A stretch of DNA of 64,000 nucleotides, from the NCBI GenBank assembly GCA_002840905.1, contig PHDD01000008.1:80774-144773 (forward strand), given 5' to 3'. The position numbers and the translations under genes were made by a program. The notes below the pieces were generated by a model, which saw nothing but the letters and a program-made list of their open reading frames with translations, did not search any database and was not told the origin of the DNA. Source of the stretch: Bacteroidetes bacterium HGW-Bacteroidetes-4 (GTDB taxonomy: Bacteria; Bacteroidota; Bacteroidia; Bacteroidales; SZUA-534). How positions within the stretch are numbered: position 1 is the stretch's first letter; every line of letters begins with the position of its first letter. Below, one piece after another: positions 1 through 8,809 of this stretch.

Positions 1-830
1 TGGTTTACTTCCACATTCAGGGCAAAATCATCCATCAGGTCGTACTGACGCAGAAATCCCAATACAGTAGCACTATCAAAATCGTATTGATGTTTCGATG
101 GTTCCATAGGCTTGGGTTCGATAAAGAATTTTCCGGTAAAACCGTTTTTACGGGCATAATCCTTGGCCATGTGTAAGAAAAGGGCCATGTGTTCCAATTC
201 ACGTTTCATGTTGGTGTTCAACAAACTCATGTACCCTTCGCGACCGCCCCAAAAAACATATCCGGTACCACCCAGGGCAATGGTTGCATCCAACGCTGCC
301 TTAACCTGCGAACCGGCATAAGCCACTACATTAAAATCGGGGTTTGTAGCTGCACCGTTCATGTAACGGGGGTTAGAGAATGCATTGGCCGTTCCCCAAA
401 GTAATTTAACCCCGGAAGCTTTTTGTTTCTGACTGGCATATTCCACAATAGTTTGCAAGCGTTTTTCTGATTCAGCCACGGAGCTTCCTTCGCTTACCAG
501 ATCAAAATCATGGAAACAGTAGAAAGGGTTACCCAGTTTGGTAAAAAACTCAAATGCAGCATCCATTTTATTTTTGGCAGCTGCAATGGGATCATTGGCA
601 CCTTTCCAAGGCATCGGACGGGTAGCATTGCCAAAAGGATCGCCACCATCGCCAACAAACGAGTGCCAGTAAGCCACTGCAAAACGCAGGTGTTCTTTCA
701 TGGTTTTTCCGCCTATTTTACGATTCTCGTCGTAATAACGAAAAGCCATTGGGTTTTTAGATTCCACTCCTTCGAACTGAATTTTTCCAATTCCTTTAAA
801 GTATTCTTTTTCGCCTAAAACTATACTCAT
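1..830 (-). CDS. xylA: Xylose isomerase (3' end outside window)
   Basis: Interconverts D-xylose and D-xylulose in the cytoplasm. The gene starts with ATG at 830-828 and runs off the left edge, so about 276 of the usual ~438 residues are visible. The N-terminus reads [20 protein letters not shown], followed by a [11 protein letters not shown] segment. Further on are the catalytic HDFD pair (family His/Asp near residues 101/104), the [13 protein letters not shown] and FWGGREGY segments, and the metal-ligand glutamates in [10 protein letters not shown] and LNVEVN, where the window ends. It lies 48 nt downstream of xylB and is probably co-transcribed with it. All residues expected in the visible part are present, so I see no sign of decay. 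Confidence 0.97.
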   Translation of the reverse strand, partial: MSIVLGEKEYFKGIGKIQFEGVESKNPMAFRYYDENRKIGGKTMKEHLRFAVAYWHSFVGDGGDPFGNATRPMPWKGANDPIAAAKNKMDAAFEFFTKLGNPFYCFHDFDLVSEGSSVAESEKRLQTIVEYASQKQKASGVKLLWGTANAFSNPRYMNGAATNPDFNVVAYAGSQVKAALDATIALGGTGYVFWGGREGYMSLLNTNMKRELEHMALFLHMAKDYARKNGFTGKFFIEPKPMEPSKHQYDFDSATVLGFLRQYDLMDDFALNVEVN

Positions 831-878
831 GATTCTCTATTTTAAAATTGTATTTTTATTGGTTTTCAATATTTTTTT

Positions 879-2363
879 CTACAATAATTCGTTTAATCGC
901 TTTTTCCAGGCCTGGTAAGCTGTTTTGTATTGTTGCTGTTCAGTTTCCGCTATTTTAATTTCTTCGAGTTTCTTTAAGTGCTTAAACGCTTCGCTGAACG
1001 ATGCGTAAAATCCGGCTCCCACACCGGCACCTCGTGCTGCACCCAGTGAACCATCGGTTTCGTACATTTCGATGGTGGCGCCAGTGGTTCCTGCCAGGGT
1101 ATCCCTGAACAGGGGGCTTAGGAACATATTTGCTTTGGCCGCTTTAATCACCCGGGGTTCAATACCGGTTTCTTCCATAATTTCCATGCCATATACCAAC
1201 GAAAACACGATGCCTTCCTGTGCTGCCCGCAATACATGAGCTTTAGAATGGATGTTAAAGTTTAAACCTTCGAGCCGTGCGCCCAAATCCCTGTTTTCTA
1301 AAACCCTTTCGGCACCGTTTCCAAAGGGGAAAAACATCAGACCATCGGAACCTACAGGAATTCTTTGAGCCAGTTTGTTCATTTGTTCGTAGCTGTCGCC
1401 GGGGCCCATCACATTTTTACGCAACCAGGAATTTAAAATGCCGGTTGAATTCAGGCAAAGCAAAACGCCCAAACGTTGTTGGCCAACAGCATCGTTTACA
1501 TGGAGAAAAGTATTCACCCGCGATTTGGGATCGAATTTCACCTGATCGCTTACTCCATATACCACCCCCGAAGTTCCGGCTGTTGCAGCAATCTCGCCCG
1601 GATTCAACACATTAAGCGAAAAAGCATTATTGGGCTGATCACCGGCACGATAAGCTACAGGAATACCTTCGGAAAGACCAAATGCCTTGGCTGCTTCGGC
1701 ATTTACCGTACCCTGAACCGAAAATGTGTCCACAATTTCAGGTAATACCGAGGCATCGATTCCATAAAAATCGAGTAGCTTTTGAGCAATCCGGTTTTCT
1801 TTAAAATCCCACATAATGCCTTCCGATAAGCCACTGCGTGTGGTTTTCATTTCACCGGTAAGGCGGTAAGCAAAATAATCGCCTGGTAACATGGCTCGAT
1901 AAACCTGCCTGTAAATATCCTTTTCGTTCGATTCGACCCATTTGAGTTTTGACGCCGTAAAATTACCCGGAGAATTCAACAAATGGCTCAAACAATAGGC
2001 TGAACCCAATTCCTGATTGGCCAATTCACCAATTTTTACGGCACGGCTGTCGCACCAGATGATAGACGGGCGAAGCACTTTTCCGCTTTTATCGACCAAC
2101 ACCAATCCGTGCATCTGGTATGAAATACCGATGGCTTTAATGGCTGAAAAGTTGATATGGGTTGATGCTTTAATTTTTTGAAGCGCATTTTTTGCATTTT
2201 CGACCCATTTATCCGGATCCTGCTCGGCCCAACCCGGCTTTTGAGCAATCATTTCCATTTCTGTATCGGGGCTAAATGCCGAGCCTACTGATTGCCCGGT
2301 CTTCATGTCGAGCAAACTGGCTTTTACCGATGAACTTCCTATATCGAACCCAAGTAAATACAT
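879..2363 (-). CDS. xylB: Xylulokinase (FGGY family)
   Basis: Phosphorylates D-xylulose to xylulose 5-phosphate, the step after xylose isomerase. At 494 residues it has the normal family length. The N-terminal phosphate loop GFDIGSSSVKASL is at residues 5-17, the xylulokinase-type PGWAEQDP segment is near residue 45, and the second-domain substrate/ATP region carries GDQPNNAF and AATAGTSGVVYG. It is the first gene of a xylBA unit on the minus strand. A -7-like TACCTTTG box lies about 20 nt upstream of the ATG. Other FGGY kinases are possible from sequence alone, but the adjacent xylA makes xylulokinase very likely. Confidence 0.96.
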   Translation of the reverse strand: MYLLGFDIGSSSVKASLLDMKTGQSVGSAFSPDTEMEMIAQKPGWAEQDPDKWVENAKNALQKIKASTHINFSAIKAIGISYQMHGLVLVDKSGKVLRPSIIWCDSRAVKIGELANQELGSAYCLSHLLNSPGNFTASKLKWVESNEKDIYRQVYRAMLPGDYFAYRLTGEMKTTRSGLSEGIMWDFKENRIAQKLLDFYGIDASVLPEIVDTFSVQGTVNAEAAKAFGLSEGIPVAYRAGDQPNNAFSLNVLNPGEIAATAGTSGVVYGVSDQVKFDPKSRVNTFLHVNDAVGQQRLGVLLCLNSTGILNSWLRKNVMGPGDSYEQMNKLAQRIPVGSDGLMFFPFGNGAERVLENRDLGARLEGLNFNIHSKAHVLRAAQEGIVFSLVYGMEIMEETGIEPRVIKAAKANMFLSPLFRDTLAGTTGATIEMYETDGSLGAARGAGVGAGFYASFSEAFKHLKKLEEIKIAETEQQQYKTAYQAWKKRLNELL

Positions 2364-2382
2364 AATTCTTGTTTAGTTAGGT

Positions 2383-2390
2383 CAAAGGTA
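2383..2390 (-). promoter_or_regulatory. Candidate xylB promoter -7 box
   Basis: On the minus strand the sequence reads TACCTTTG, an exact match to the Bacteroidota -7 consensus TAnnTTTG, about 20 nt upstream of the xylB ATG. A TTG lies 17 nt further upstream, slightly closer than the usual 19-21 nt. Inferred from consensus only. Confidence 0.45.
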
Positions 2391-2636
2391 CACTATCAAC
2401 CAGGTAACAAGGGTAATTATTCAGCCATATAATAGTATTATTACGCCATATTTAATTTTATTGATGCTCTCTCACCCACCATGACGTCAGGATTGTTTGG
2501 TTTGTAAGTTGCATGAAATAACCTGTGTACTTTTAGTGAAACTAGCGGGTACAAAGAAAGAGATTACCAAAGATACCCGGTTTTTTTAGTCGGTATTTTG
2601 GGCTTTAATATCCTTATGCAAGAAGGAGATTACCAC

Positions 2637-2679
2637 TCATAAAAAAACCATAGCAACGAGTTAAGTGTGCTATGGTTTT
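2637..2679 (-). terminator. Rho-independent terminator of glnA
   Basis: A perfect 12-bp stem (AAAACCATAGCA at 2644-2655 pairing with 2668-2679) with a 12-nt loop is followed on the minus strand by a run of T residues. It lies directly downstream of the glnA stop. Confidence 0.85.
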
Positions 2680-2713
2680 AATTATAAAGGTAAAAATGTG
2701 AGATGTAGAAAAG

Positions 2714-4219
2714 CTATCCGCAATGCAGAAACCGTTGAACCAGTATCATGGTTTCTTCAGGATTGCCCTCCAGATTTTTACGTAATTCCTGGTCGTTGTA
2801 ATCCCTTAGTTTTCGGGCTACCCCCTGAATAAGTGCATCTGTAAAAACACCTTTCTGTTTAAACACGTCTGCCTTATCGATGAGTGCCTGAGCAGCCTCA
2901 AAACAAGAGGAGGGTAATTGTGAAAGGCTTTGTTGCCGAGCTTTATGCTTTTCGTCGAATATATTTACATCGACATGGGTTTTATTGGCAAATTCAATTC
3001 CGTTGGGCATTTCAAAACCATGGCGAGCGCCAACACAAATACCGGCCAGCAACAAATAGATATCGGCCGATCCATCGGGACTGCGCAATTCAAAAGTCTG
3101 CTTGCCGGAAAAATCGCGATTCATGGGTTCTTCCAGAGGATTAGCTTTGGCCACCATATCGTTGGCTCCAACCCATCCCAAGGGAACCCGAATCAGTGTA
3201 GAACGGTTCCGCTCACCCCAGCACACGTTGGTTGGTGCTTCCTGATGGGGAACCAAACGGTAATAACTGGTTGGAATTGGGTTACCAAAAGCCGACAAAG
3301 CCGGAGCAATATCAAGAATACCTCCAATTACTTTTTTAGCTACATCGCTCAGCCTGCCATCGACCAGGGTAACATTTTTACCCTCTTTAACCGGGCGTAT
3401 GTGAATGTGCATTCCACTTCCGGCTTTTCCGGCCGTAATTTTCGGAGCCAGACTCACCGTAACGCCATAGCGGTATCCCACCTCGCGCAATATCCATTTG
3501 GCAATTATCAGTTGATCGGCAGCATCTTCAACTTGAGTTGGCAAAAACTCAATTTCGTTTTGCTCGTAATCGAAGCGATCATCACAAAAATTACCCACCT
3601 CAGAATGGCCGTATTTAAGTTCAGCACCCGTTTGGGCAATGGCCAGCAACGCATCGGTACGTAGTTTTTCCCACTTTACAAAAGGAGCCGATTCGTGGTA
3701 ACCCCGCTGATCGGTAGCACGATACATATCGTCTTTTGGGCTTATAACATAATATTCGATTTCGCCCATAACCTCGAGCTGATAACCGGTGGATTCATAA
3801 AATGCCCTATGGGCTTTACGCATGATGTTTCCGGGAGCACTTTCGAGCGGATTGCCCGATTTGTCGAAATAAGCACACAAGATATCCACAGCAGGAATCT
3901 CAGAAAAAGGGTTTAAAAAGGCCGTTTTAAACCGAGGAACCACATACAAATCGCTCGAGCCGGTTTCGAGAAAATTAAACAGACTGCTTCCATCAACCCG
4001 TTCACCGGTCGATAATATCTGCTCCAGATGTTCGCGGCTTTGAATTACAAAATTCAATGTTTTTAAACGTCCATCGCCACCAACATAGCGAAAGTTAATC
4101 AGCTCAATACCCTGGGCCTCCACATAGTTTATGATGTCGGCTTTGGTAAATTCCCTTTTGGGTTTCTGAAGAAAGCGAACCAGGGGATCAGGACTTAAAT
4201 TGAAATCATTATTCTTCAT
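2714..4219 (-). CDS. glnA: Glutamine synthetase, type I-like
   Basis: Catalyses ATP-dependent amidation of glutamate with ammonium. It has 501 residues, in the range of GSI-type enzymes. The N-terminal beta-grasp part contains NFRYVGGDGRLKTLNF. The catalytic domain has the metal-ligand motif EVMGEIEYYV, the ammonium/glutamate loop GSGMHIHIRP, the ATP/substrate segment NRSTLIRVPLGW and the ELRSPDGSADIYLLLAG segment. I do not see the classical GSI adenylylation-loop tyrosine context, so it may belong to a non-adenylylated subgroup. It forms its own transcription unit with a terminator at 2637-2679. The porin-PII-Amt ammonium operon is elsewhere in the window, at 50248-52656. Confidence 0.95.
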   Translation of the reverse strand: MKNNDFNLSPDPLVRFLQKPKREFTKADIINYVEAQGIELINFRYVGGDGRLKTLNFVIQSREHLEQILSTGERVDGSSLFNFLETGSSDLYVVPRFKTAFLNPFSEIPAVDILCAYFDKSGNPLESAPGNIMRKAHRAFYESTGYQLEVMGEIEYYVISPKDDMYRATDQRGYHESAPFVKWEKLRTDALLAIAQTGAELKYGHSEVGNFCDDRFDYEQNEIEFLPTQVEDAADQLIIAKWILREVGYRYGVTVSLAPKITAGKAGSGMHIHIRPVKEGKNVTLVDGRLSDVAKKVIGGILDIAPALSAFGNPIPTSYYRLVPHQEAPTNVCWGERNRSTLIRVPLGWVGANDMVAKANPLEEPMNRDFSGKQTFELRSPDGSADIYLLLAGICVGARHGFEMPNGIEFANKTHVDVNIFDEKHKARQQSLSQLPSSCFEAAQALIDKADVFKQKGVFTDALIQGVARKLRDYNDQELRKNLEGNPEETMILVQRFLHCG

Positions 4220-4578
4220 AGTTTAACCTTTTAAAAACGGTGAAACCAGAAGTATTCGCTTATTCGGAACCTAAACATACTATTGATGCGCCGGAAAATT
4301 TGATTTTTTTTGTTGAGACTAACCAAACCTAAAAAAAAATTCAGTCTTAAAAAATAATTCTGCTAATTTGTTGGTTCGTTTCCCTCCGAAACATTCCGAA
4401 TTGCTTAGACATTCTGGTTTATGCGTTCCAAAGCTAGAAAAAAAACATGCGCTTTTTGCTGCATTTTGTCATGGGAAGGACTTTTACACAACATACCAAG
4501 CGCTGTAACTTTACAATAGCTTGTTCACTAACCGATTACCTATAATTATGTTATATAAAACACCAGCGAAGGAACGCC
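4220..4578. other. Intergenic region upstream of glnA
   Basis: About 360 nt of AT-rich sequence with A and T runs. Apart from the weak glnA promoter match I see no gene, strong hairpin or repeat. Confidence 0.6.
4272..4279 (-). promoter_or_regulatory. Candidate glnA promoter -7 box
   Basis: The minus strand reads TATGTTTA about 50 nt upstream of the glnA ATG, matching TAnnTTTG except at the last base. A T-rich stretch lies about 20 nt further upstream. Weak, consensus-based call. Confidence 0.35.
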
Positions 4579-5376
4579 TTATTTTCCCAACTGAAGAATG
4601 CGATACGCCCCACGGGCTACTAAAACAAATACCAGCATTCCAATAAGAAGATCGGGGAAGGGTGACTGAAAAACATAGACCAGAATACCAGCCACAATAA
4701 CTCCTGCGTTGATAAGAATATCGTTCGATGTAAATATCATACTTGCCTGCATATGGGCTTCCTTACTTTTGCTTTTCTGAAGCAGGAACAAACAAAACAC
4801 ATTAGCCCCCATAGCCAATAGGGAAACACCTATCATGGAATAGAATTCAGGCATTGGTGTTGTACCTAAAAAGCGTCGAAGAACCTCTACCAAACCGAGA
4901 AACGCCAGAAGCAACTGCATATATCCGGCAAGCTTGGCAACCTGCTTTTTCCTAAAAACGCTTCCACCAACTGCCCAAAGCGACAAGCCATAAACCATAC
5001 TATCGGCTAACATGTCGAGACTGTCGGCCACTAAACCCATCGATCCGAAAATAAATCCGGTAAGCGACTCTATTGCAAAAAAAGCAAAATTAATGAGCAA
5101 AACGGTCCAAAGAATGGTTCGTTCACCGTTTAGCGCCCCTTCCTGCATTTCATCGTATACAAAAGTTTCGGTTGCAAGCTCTATTGTGTCGTATTTTAAT
5201 GTTTCGAGCCGAAAAAGAATCTCTTTGCTGTCGCCATGGTGAATTACCTGCAATTTACGGTCGGGAATATCAAAATGTAAAGATTTTATCTGCGGTAAAC
5301 CGTCCAATTTCATACGAATCATTTGCTCCTCCGATGGACAGTCCATTTTCGCTATGCTAAAGGTAGTTTTTTGCAT
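4579..5376 (-). CDS. HMA domain-cation efflux fusion membrane protein
   Basis: Probably a metal-cation transporter of the inner membrane. The N-terminal ~75 residues form an HMA/ferredoxin-like fold with a truncated metal motif: AKMDCPSEEQ carries one Cys where HMA proteins usually have CxxC. The rest has about six hydrophobic helices typical of the cation-efflux family, including GSMGLVADSLDMLADSMVYG with the CDF-type Asp pair spaced by three residues. I use the ATG at 5376; an upstream TTG-initiated extension lacks support. It follows the SDR gene by 36 nt and may share its transcript. The family is clear; the substrate (Zn, Co or another metal) cannot be told. Confidence 0.8.
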   Translation of the reverse strand: MQKTTFSIAKMDCPSEEQMIRMKLDGLPQIKSLHFDIPDRKLQVIHHGDSKEILFRLETLKYDTIELATETFVYDEMQEGALNGERTILWTVLLINFAFFAIESLTGFIFGSMGLVADSLDMLADSMVYGLSLWAVGGSVFRKKQVAKLAGYMQLLLAFLGLVEVLRRFLGTTPMPEFYSMIGVSLLAMGANVFCLFLLQKSKSKEAHMQASMIFTSNDILINAGVIVAGILVYVFQSPFPDLLIGMLVFVLVARGAYRILQLGK

Positions 5377-5412
5377 ATTACTTTGGTAAAAAATTAGAGG
5401 CAAACTTCGTTA

Positions 5413-6321
5413 TCAAAAGGCAAAATCATAATTCACACCGGTAAGATCTTCGGAAACTTTCCAAAGTTCACGAGCCAGTTCTGTATTGTGTGATTTGGAT
5501 GTAGAATTTACCAGAACCGGATGTCCACTAATTTCGAACCACCCATTGGGACCAAAAAATTCAGAACCCGACAAGGAGTCTTCAGTAGCAGCACGCAAAA
5601 CCGGCAATGCGCCCCATGAAGCTTTTCGACCTATTAACGAACTGAAAAATCCGACCAGAGTGCCAGAAGATCGAAACAGGTTGGTGGCCGATAATCCGGG
5701 ATGTGATGCTGTTGCTATGGCATCGATGTTATGCGCTTTAAACTGCCTGTCCAATTCATAGGTAAATAACAAGTTTGCCAGTTTGCTTTGGGCATAGTAT
5801 TTCATTTTTTGATAGTTCTTTTCGCCATGCAAATCACTGAAGTGGATGTCGCCCATCATTTTATGCGCCATACTGCTTTGGCTTACCACGCGTGAACCGG
5901 AGCTTGCCTTAAGCCTTTTTAACAATAAACCTGTAAGGGCAAAGTGCCCCAGATGATTTACTGCAAACTGAATCTCAAATCCCTGTTTGCTTAACTCCCT
6001 TTGAGGTGGAAACATTACCCCGGCATTATTTATAAGCACATTGAGCTGCGAATACTTTTTCTGAAATTCGTCGGCAAAGGTGTGAACTGAATCCAAATCG
6101 GCCAAATCCAAAGTCATGAGGTCAATTCGAACTTTCGGATACTGTGCTTTGATTTCCTGCAAAGCCCTTTGTCCTTTATCGGGATTACGCACTGCCATAA
6201 CTACATTGGCTCCTTTCAGGCTAAGCTGCCGCGTGGCTTCCAGCCCAAGTCCGCTATTAGCACCGGTTATTATTATTGTTTTTCCTGTTAAGTCGGGGAT
6301 TGATTCTGTTGTCCAGTTCAT
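5413..6321 (-). CDS. Short-chain dehydrogenase/reductase
   Basis: NAD(P)-dependent oxidoreductase of the retinol dehydrogenase/protochlorophyllide reductase-like SDR group, 302 residues. Visible motifs are the cofactor loop TGANSGLG near residues 19-26, the LDLADLDS acidic segment, NNAG near residue 97, the catalytic serine in VVSQSSMAH and the YAQSK motif (Tyr-x3-Lys) near residue 175. No signal peptide is seen, so it is cytoplasmic. The substrate cannot be inferred. It lies upstream of the cation-efflux gene and in the same direction, without an obvious functional link. Confidence 0.9.
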   Translation of the reverse strand: MNWTTESIPDLTGKTIIITGANSGLGLEATRQLSLKGANVVMAVRNPDKGQRALQEIKAQYPKVRIDLMTLDLADLDSVHTFADEFQKKYSQLNVLINNAGVMFPPQRELSKQGFEIQFAVNHLGHFALTGLLLKRLKASSGSRVVSQSSMAHKMMGDIHFSDLHGEKNYQKMKYYAQSKLANLLFTYELDRQFKAHNIDAIATASHPGLSATNLFRSSGTLVGFFSSLIGRKASWGALPVLRAATEDSLSGSEFFGPNGWFEISGHPVLVNSTSKSHNTELARELWKVSEDLTGVNYDFAF

Positions 6322-6504
6322 ATTTTATTTATTAGTTGTAATGCAACAACAGATTGCACACTAAAACGGTTCAAAAAAAACAGTGCTAAACCAAGATAAA
6401 TGGCAAAGAAAGAAACAACCACTGTAGTGAAATAACAAATTCGTATTTATTCACTAATGTAGTTTAAACACCGCATTTACTTTAATTGCCAAGGCCGGGT
6501 ATCA

Positions 6505-6903
6505 TTATGATATTTTCTTTCCGGCCAGCGGACCGGGTTTCAGGCTGTGAATTTCATTAATATGCACTTTTATTACCGCTTTGGGTTTTGGCATTCCTGC
6601 TTTTACAGATAATTCGGCCGATTTTTCATATAGTTCACCTTCGGTCACTACTTCGGGAGTTCCAATAAAGCGATAGCCATCCATCACCTCGCGGTTAACC
6701 ACTGCCACGGCTACTTTTGAGCCATCGAGAATATTACGGTAGGTGGTTCCCCCAACGCCTTCGTTAAAAACCAGGGTGCTATCGTCGAGCACGCGCGTGG
6801 AACGTTTGGGAGCCAGGTTTGGAATACCGTCTTTGCTTACGGTAGCGTGAAAACACTGATGGGCTGCTATCATAGCTTTCATTTCGGGTGTTAATTGTAT
6901 CAT
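6505..6903 (-). CDS. Pyridoxamine 5'-phosphate oxidase-fold protein
   Basis: A small (132 residues) flavin- or heme-binding-type split-barrel protein. The start MIQLTPEMKAMIAAHQ, followed by ATVSKDGIPNLAPK, is typical of small PPOX-fold proteins. A later KVAVAVVNREVMDGYRFIG segment matches the second half of the barrel. Likely cytoplasmic and possibly an oxidoreductase; substrate and cofactor are unknown. It is a single gene with a gap of about 180 nt before the SDR gene. Confidence 0.8.
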   Translation of the reverse strand: MIQLTPEMKAMIAAHQCFHATVSKDGIPNLAPKRSTRVLDDSTLVFNEGVGGTTYRNILDGSKVAVAVVNREVMDGYRFIGTPEVVTEGELYEKSAELSVKAGMPKPKAVIKVHINEIHSLKPGPLAGKKIS

Positions 6904-6984
6904 AATTTTTATTTGTTAAATCTAACTTTTTAAATTTACTGCAAGAGTAACAAAGATATTGATATTGGCCTTTATAAAAAAGCC

Positions 6985-7454
6985 TTAATCACCACGTAAA
7001 GCAATATTATTTTGTGTAGCCAGAATTTTTATTACCCGTTTAAGTTCCTGAATCTCTTCAAACCTGAGTTTATAGAGGTTGAGTTTAACTCTTTCGCCAT
7101 TTTTTAATAAAAACTCATAGCAGTTTGGCTTATAGTCCAGACCATTCAGTTGTTCCCACTCAAGGCTTCTTTCTTTTTTAAGAATGCCCGGTTTTAATGT
7201 AATTTCTCGTGCATCGATTTTCAGGTATGCCCTACCTAAGAGCCGCTCCACTGAGTAGCCTATTCCTGCCATCAGGAGTGCAATTGCATTAAAAGTAAAA
7301 ACCAGGGTATATGCCCAGTCGAAAGCACTCAGGCTTTTTTTTCTATCCATTGCAGGGGAATCCAAATCAGCGCAAACAAAAGACTAAGTACTCCAATAAC
7401 CATTGCCCATTTGGGTTTTTGCGTGTTTTGCAGCAAATCTTTATGAAATTCCAT
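6985..7454 (-). pseudogene. Frameshifted two-TM protein with PH-like tail
   Basis: Two overlapping frames together make one plausible protein. The first (7454-7329) encodes 41 residues starting MEFHKDLLQN, with a membrane helix (VIGVLSLLFALIWIPL), and stops at TGA. The second (from about 7350 to 6985) supplies a second helix (WAYTLVFTFNAIALLMAGIG) and a soluble beta/helix tail resembling bacterial PH-like domains. The frames meet at a run of eight A residues (minus strand; plus-strand T at 7335-7342). In the first frame this run contains an A-AAA-AAA slippery string, and a -1 shift there joins the two parts exactly. It could be a mutation, a sequencing error, programmed slippage or two coupled genes. 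Function unknown. Confidence 0.65.
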
Positions 7455-7682
7455 TGCCCTTTCAATCTAATCATTAAAAAACATTTTCACGCTGCTTTTG
7501 CTCTTGCCAGGGTAGTTCAATAAAGCTCTTAAATTGCTATTATTATGATTGGAAATCCTGTGTTATTTTAAACCAATAGTCGTATTTTACAGCCCAATTA
7601 ACCCTAATTAGCAGAACCGAGAGATAAAATTAAGGATTTTTTTGTTGAATGCGATTGCATTTGTTGATTTCTCACAAAAAGA

Positions 7683-8333
7683 TTAATCGCAATCATGGCA
7701 ACTTAATTCACAACTTTTTGCTTTGCCGAACGCTTCCCGGCCTTCAGAAAAGGCAAACCAGGCAATACCCAGGGAGCCGGCCACATCGAACCACACAATA
7801 CCAAAAAGCTCATACAACCCGCTTGATGCAAGCAATATAAACGACAGGTAAAAGCAGGTTTTGGTGCATTTGGCATCGGCTATAATGGCATCGGAATGCA
7901 ACTGCCTGCCCACTTTCATTTTCCAGTTCATTAAAATATACATGGTGAGGATGGATATAACCGCAATGATAATACCCACCCGTGTTGTTTCAGGTGTTGT
8001 TTTGGTGATAATGCTAATTAACGAACCGGCAACCAGGCCAAATGTAAGTATGTAGAAACTGACTCCCGTAATTTTAAGTGCCTGTCGTTCGAATTTATCG
8101 CGGGAGGTAATGTTGTTGATGCCGTTTTTTTTCATCCGGTAAACCAGATGTAAAATTCCAAATCCCGATAAAACCTCAACAAAACTGTCGACACCAAATC
8201 CAAGCAGAGCAAGCGCATCGTCGCTTAATCCAAAAGAAATCGAAACCAAACCTTCGGCAATATTATAGCCAATGGTGGCCAAGGCAAGAAACAGCGCGGT
8301 TTGTATTAGTTTATGTTCAGAAGAATTTGCCAT
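7683..8333 (-). CDS. CDF-like cation transporter
   Basis: A 216-residue membrane protein with about five or six helices related to cation-diffusion facilitators. LLGFGVDSFVEVLSG provides an Asp in the second helix region, and QLHSDAIIADAKCTKTC carries the HSDA-type His/Asp motif of the metal site plus two Cys. The C-terminus ends in a Cys/His cluster, SCELSCHDCD, which could bind metal. It is shorter than canonical CDF proteins and lacks their long cytoplasmic domain. It is the last gene of the heavy-metal efflux operon, so a metal-ion role is likely. The specific metal is not known. Confidence 0.8.
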   Translation of the reverse strand: MANSSEHKLIQTALFLALATIGYNIAEGLVSISFGLSDDALALLGFGVDSFVEVLSGFGILHLVYRMKKNGINNITSRDKFERQALKITGVSFYILTFGLVAGSLISIITKTTPETTRVGIIIAVISILTMYILMNWKMKVGRQLHSDAIIADAKCTKTCFYLSFILLASSGLYELFGIVWFDVAGSLGIAWFAFSEGREAFGKAKSCELSCHDCD

Positions 8334-8344
8334 AAGAATTGTAT

Positions 8345-8392
8345 TAAAAAAAGCTAAAGGCCATGGCGATTATGTTCTTCGCCAATGGCCTT
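8345..8392 (-). terminator. Terminator after the secreted HMA gene
   Basis: A long hairpin, with arms AAGGCCATGGCGA (8357-8369) and TCGCCAATGGCCTT (8379-8392) and one bulge, is followed on the minus strand by TTAGC and seven T residues. It would end or attenuate transcription between the HMA gene and the CDF-like gene. Confidence 0.75.
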
Positions 8393-8401
8393 AACGCAAT
8401 A

Positions 8402-8776
8402 TTAATGTTTATGTCCTTCATGACCTGTACCTTCTTTCTTTGCTTCGGTGCGGTCATATTTGCAACATCCGGGAAGTTCATTGTACACTTCATCTGTTGC
8501 TTTGTGCATGGGCGTGTCGTGTCCCACTTTTGCAATAGCCATTTGAACTTTGTGTACCGTTGTTTTTGATTCATCAAAGGAAACTTCTAACATTTTGGTT
8601 TCCTGATTCCAGTCGGCTGTTGTAACACCTTCTACAGCCTTAGCCGCTTTTTCAATACGGTTTTCACACATACCGCAGTTGCCCTTTACTTCAAATTTTT
8701 CGGTTTTTGCCTGTGCAAATACCATACTTGTTCCTAAAAGGAACATACTTACTAAACTTAAAACTTTTGTTTTCAT
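8402..8776 (-). CDS. Secreted heavy-metal-associated (HMA) protein
   Basis: A 124-residue protein with a signal peptide (residues 1-21, cleavage near VFAQA) and one HMA fold. The metal motif is GNCGMCENRI, giving CxxC (Cys-Gly-Met-Cys) in place of the usual MTCxxC. A second Cys pair, GCC, lies near residue 105, and a His-rich tail (HEGHKH) ends the protein. It probably binds Cu(I) or Ag(I) in the periplasm and may deliver metal to the adjacent CusB-like adaptor, 34 nt upstream in the operon. The family assignment is firm; its role as a metallochaperone is inferred. Confidence 0.88.
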   Translation of the reverse strand: MKTKVLSLVSMFLLGTSMVFAQAKTEKFEVKGNCGMCENRIEKAAKAVEGVTTADWNQETKMLEVSFDESKTTVHKVQMAIAKVGHDTPMHKATDEVYNELPGCCKYDRTEAKKEGTGHEGHKH

Positions 8777-8809
8777 ATTATTGCAATTTAAATTGTGAAT
8801 AAAAAACGA

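Larger units (their letters stand above)
2364..2713. other. xylB-glnA intergenic region
   Basis: This gap of about 350 nt holds the xylB leader and the glnA terminator. At 2429-2441 there is a perfect odd palindrome, ATAATA-G-TATTAT, flanked by GCCATA direct repeats at 2424-2429 and 2445-2450. It sits upstream of xylB and could be an operator. No ORF worth calling is present. Confidence 0.6.

Noticed and set aside
2930..3664. 244-residue plus-strand frame
   Set aside because: It is antisense to glnA, whose family match is clear; the frame has no recognisable domain.
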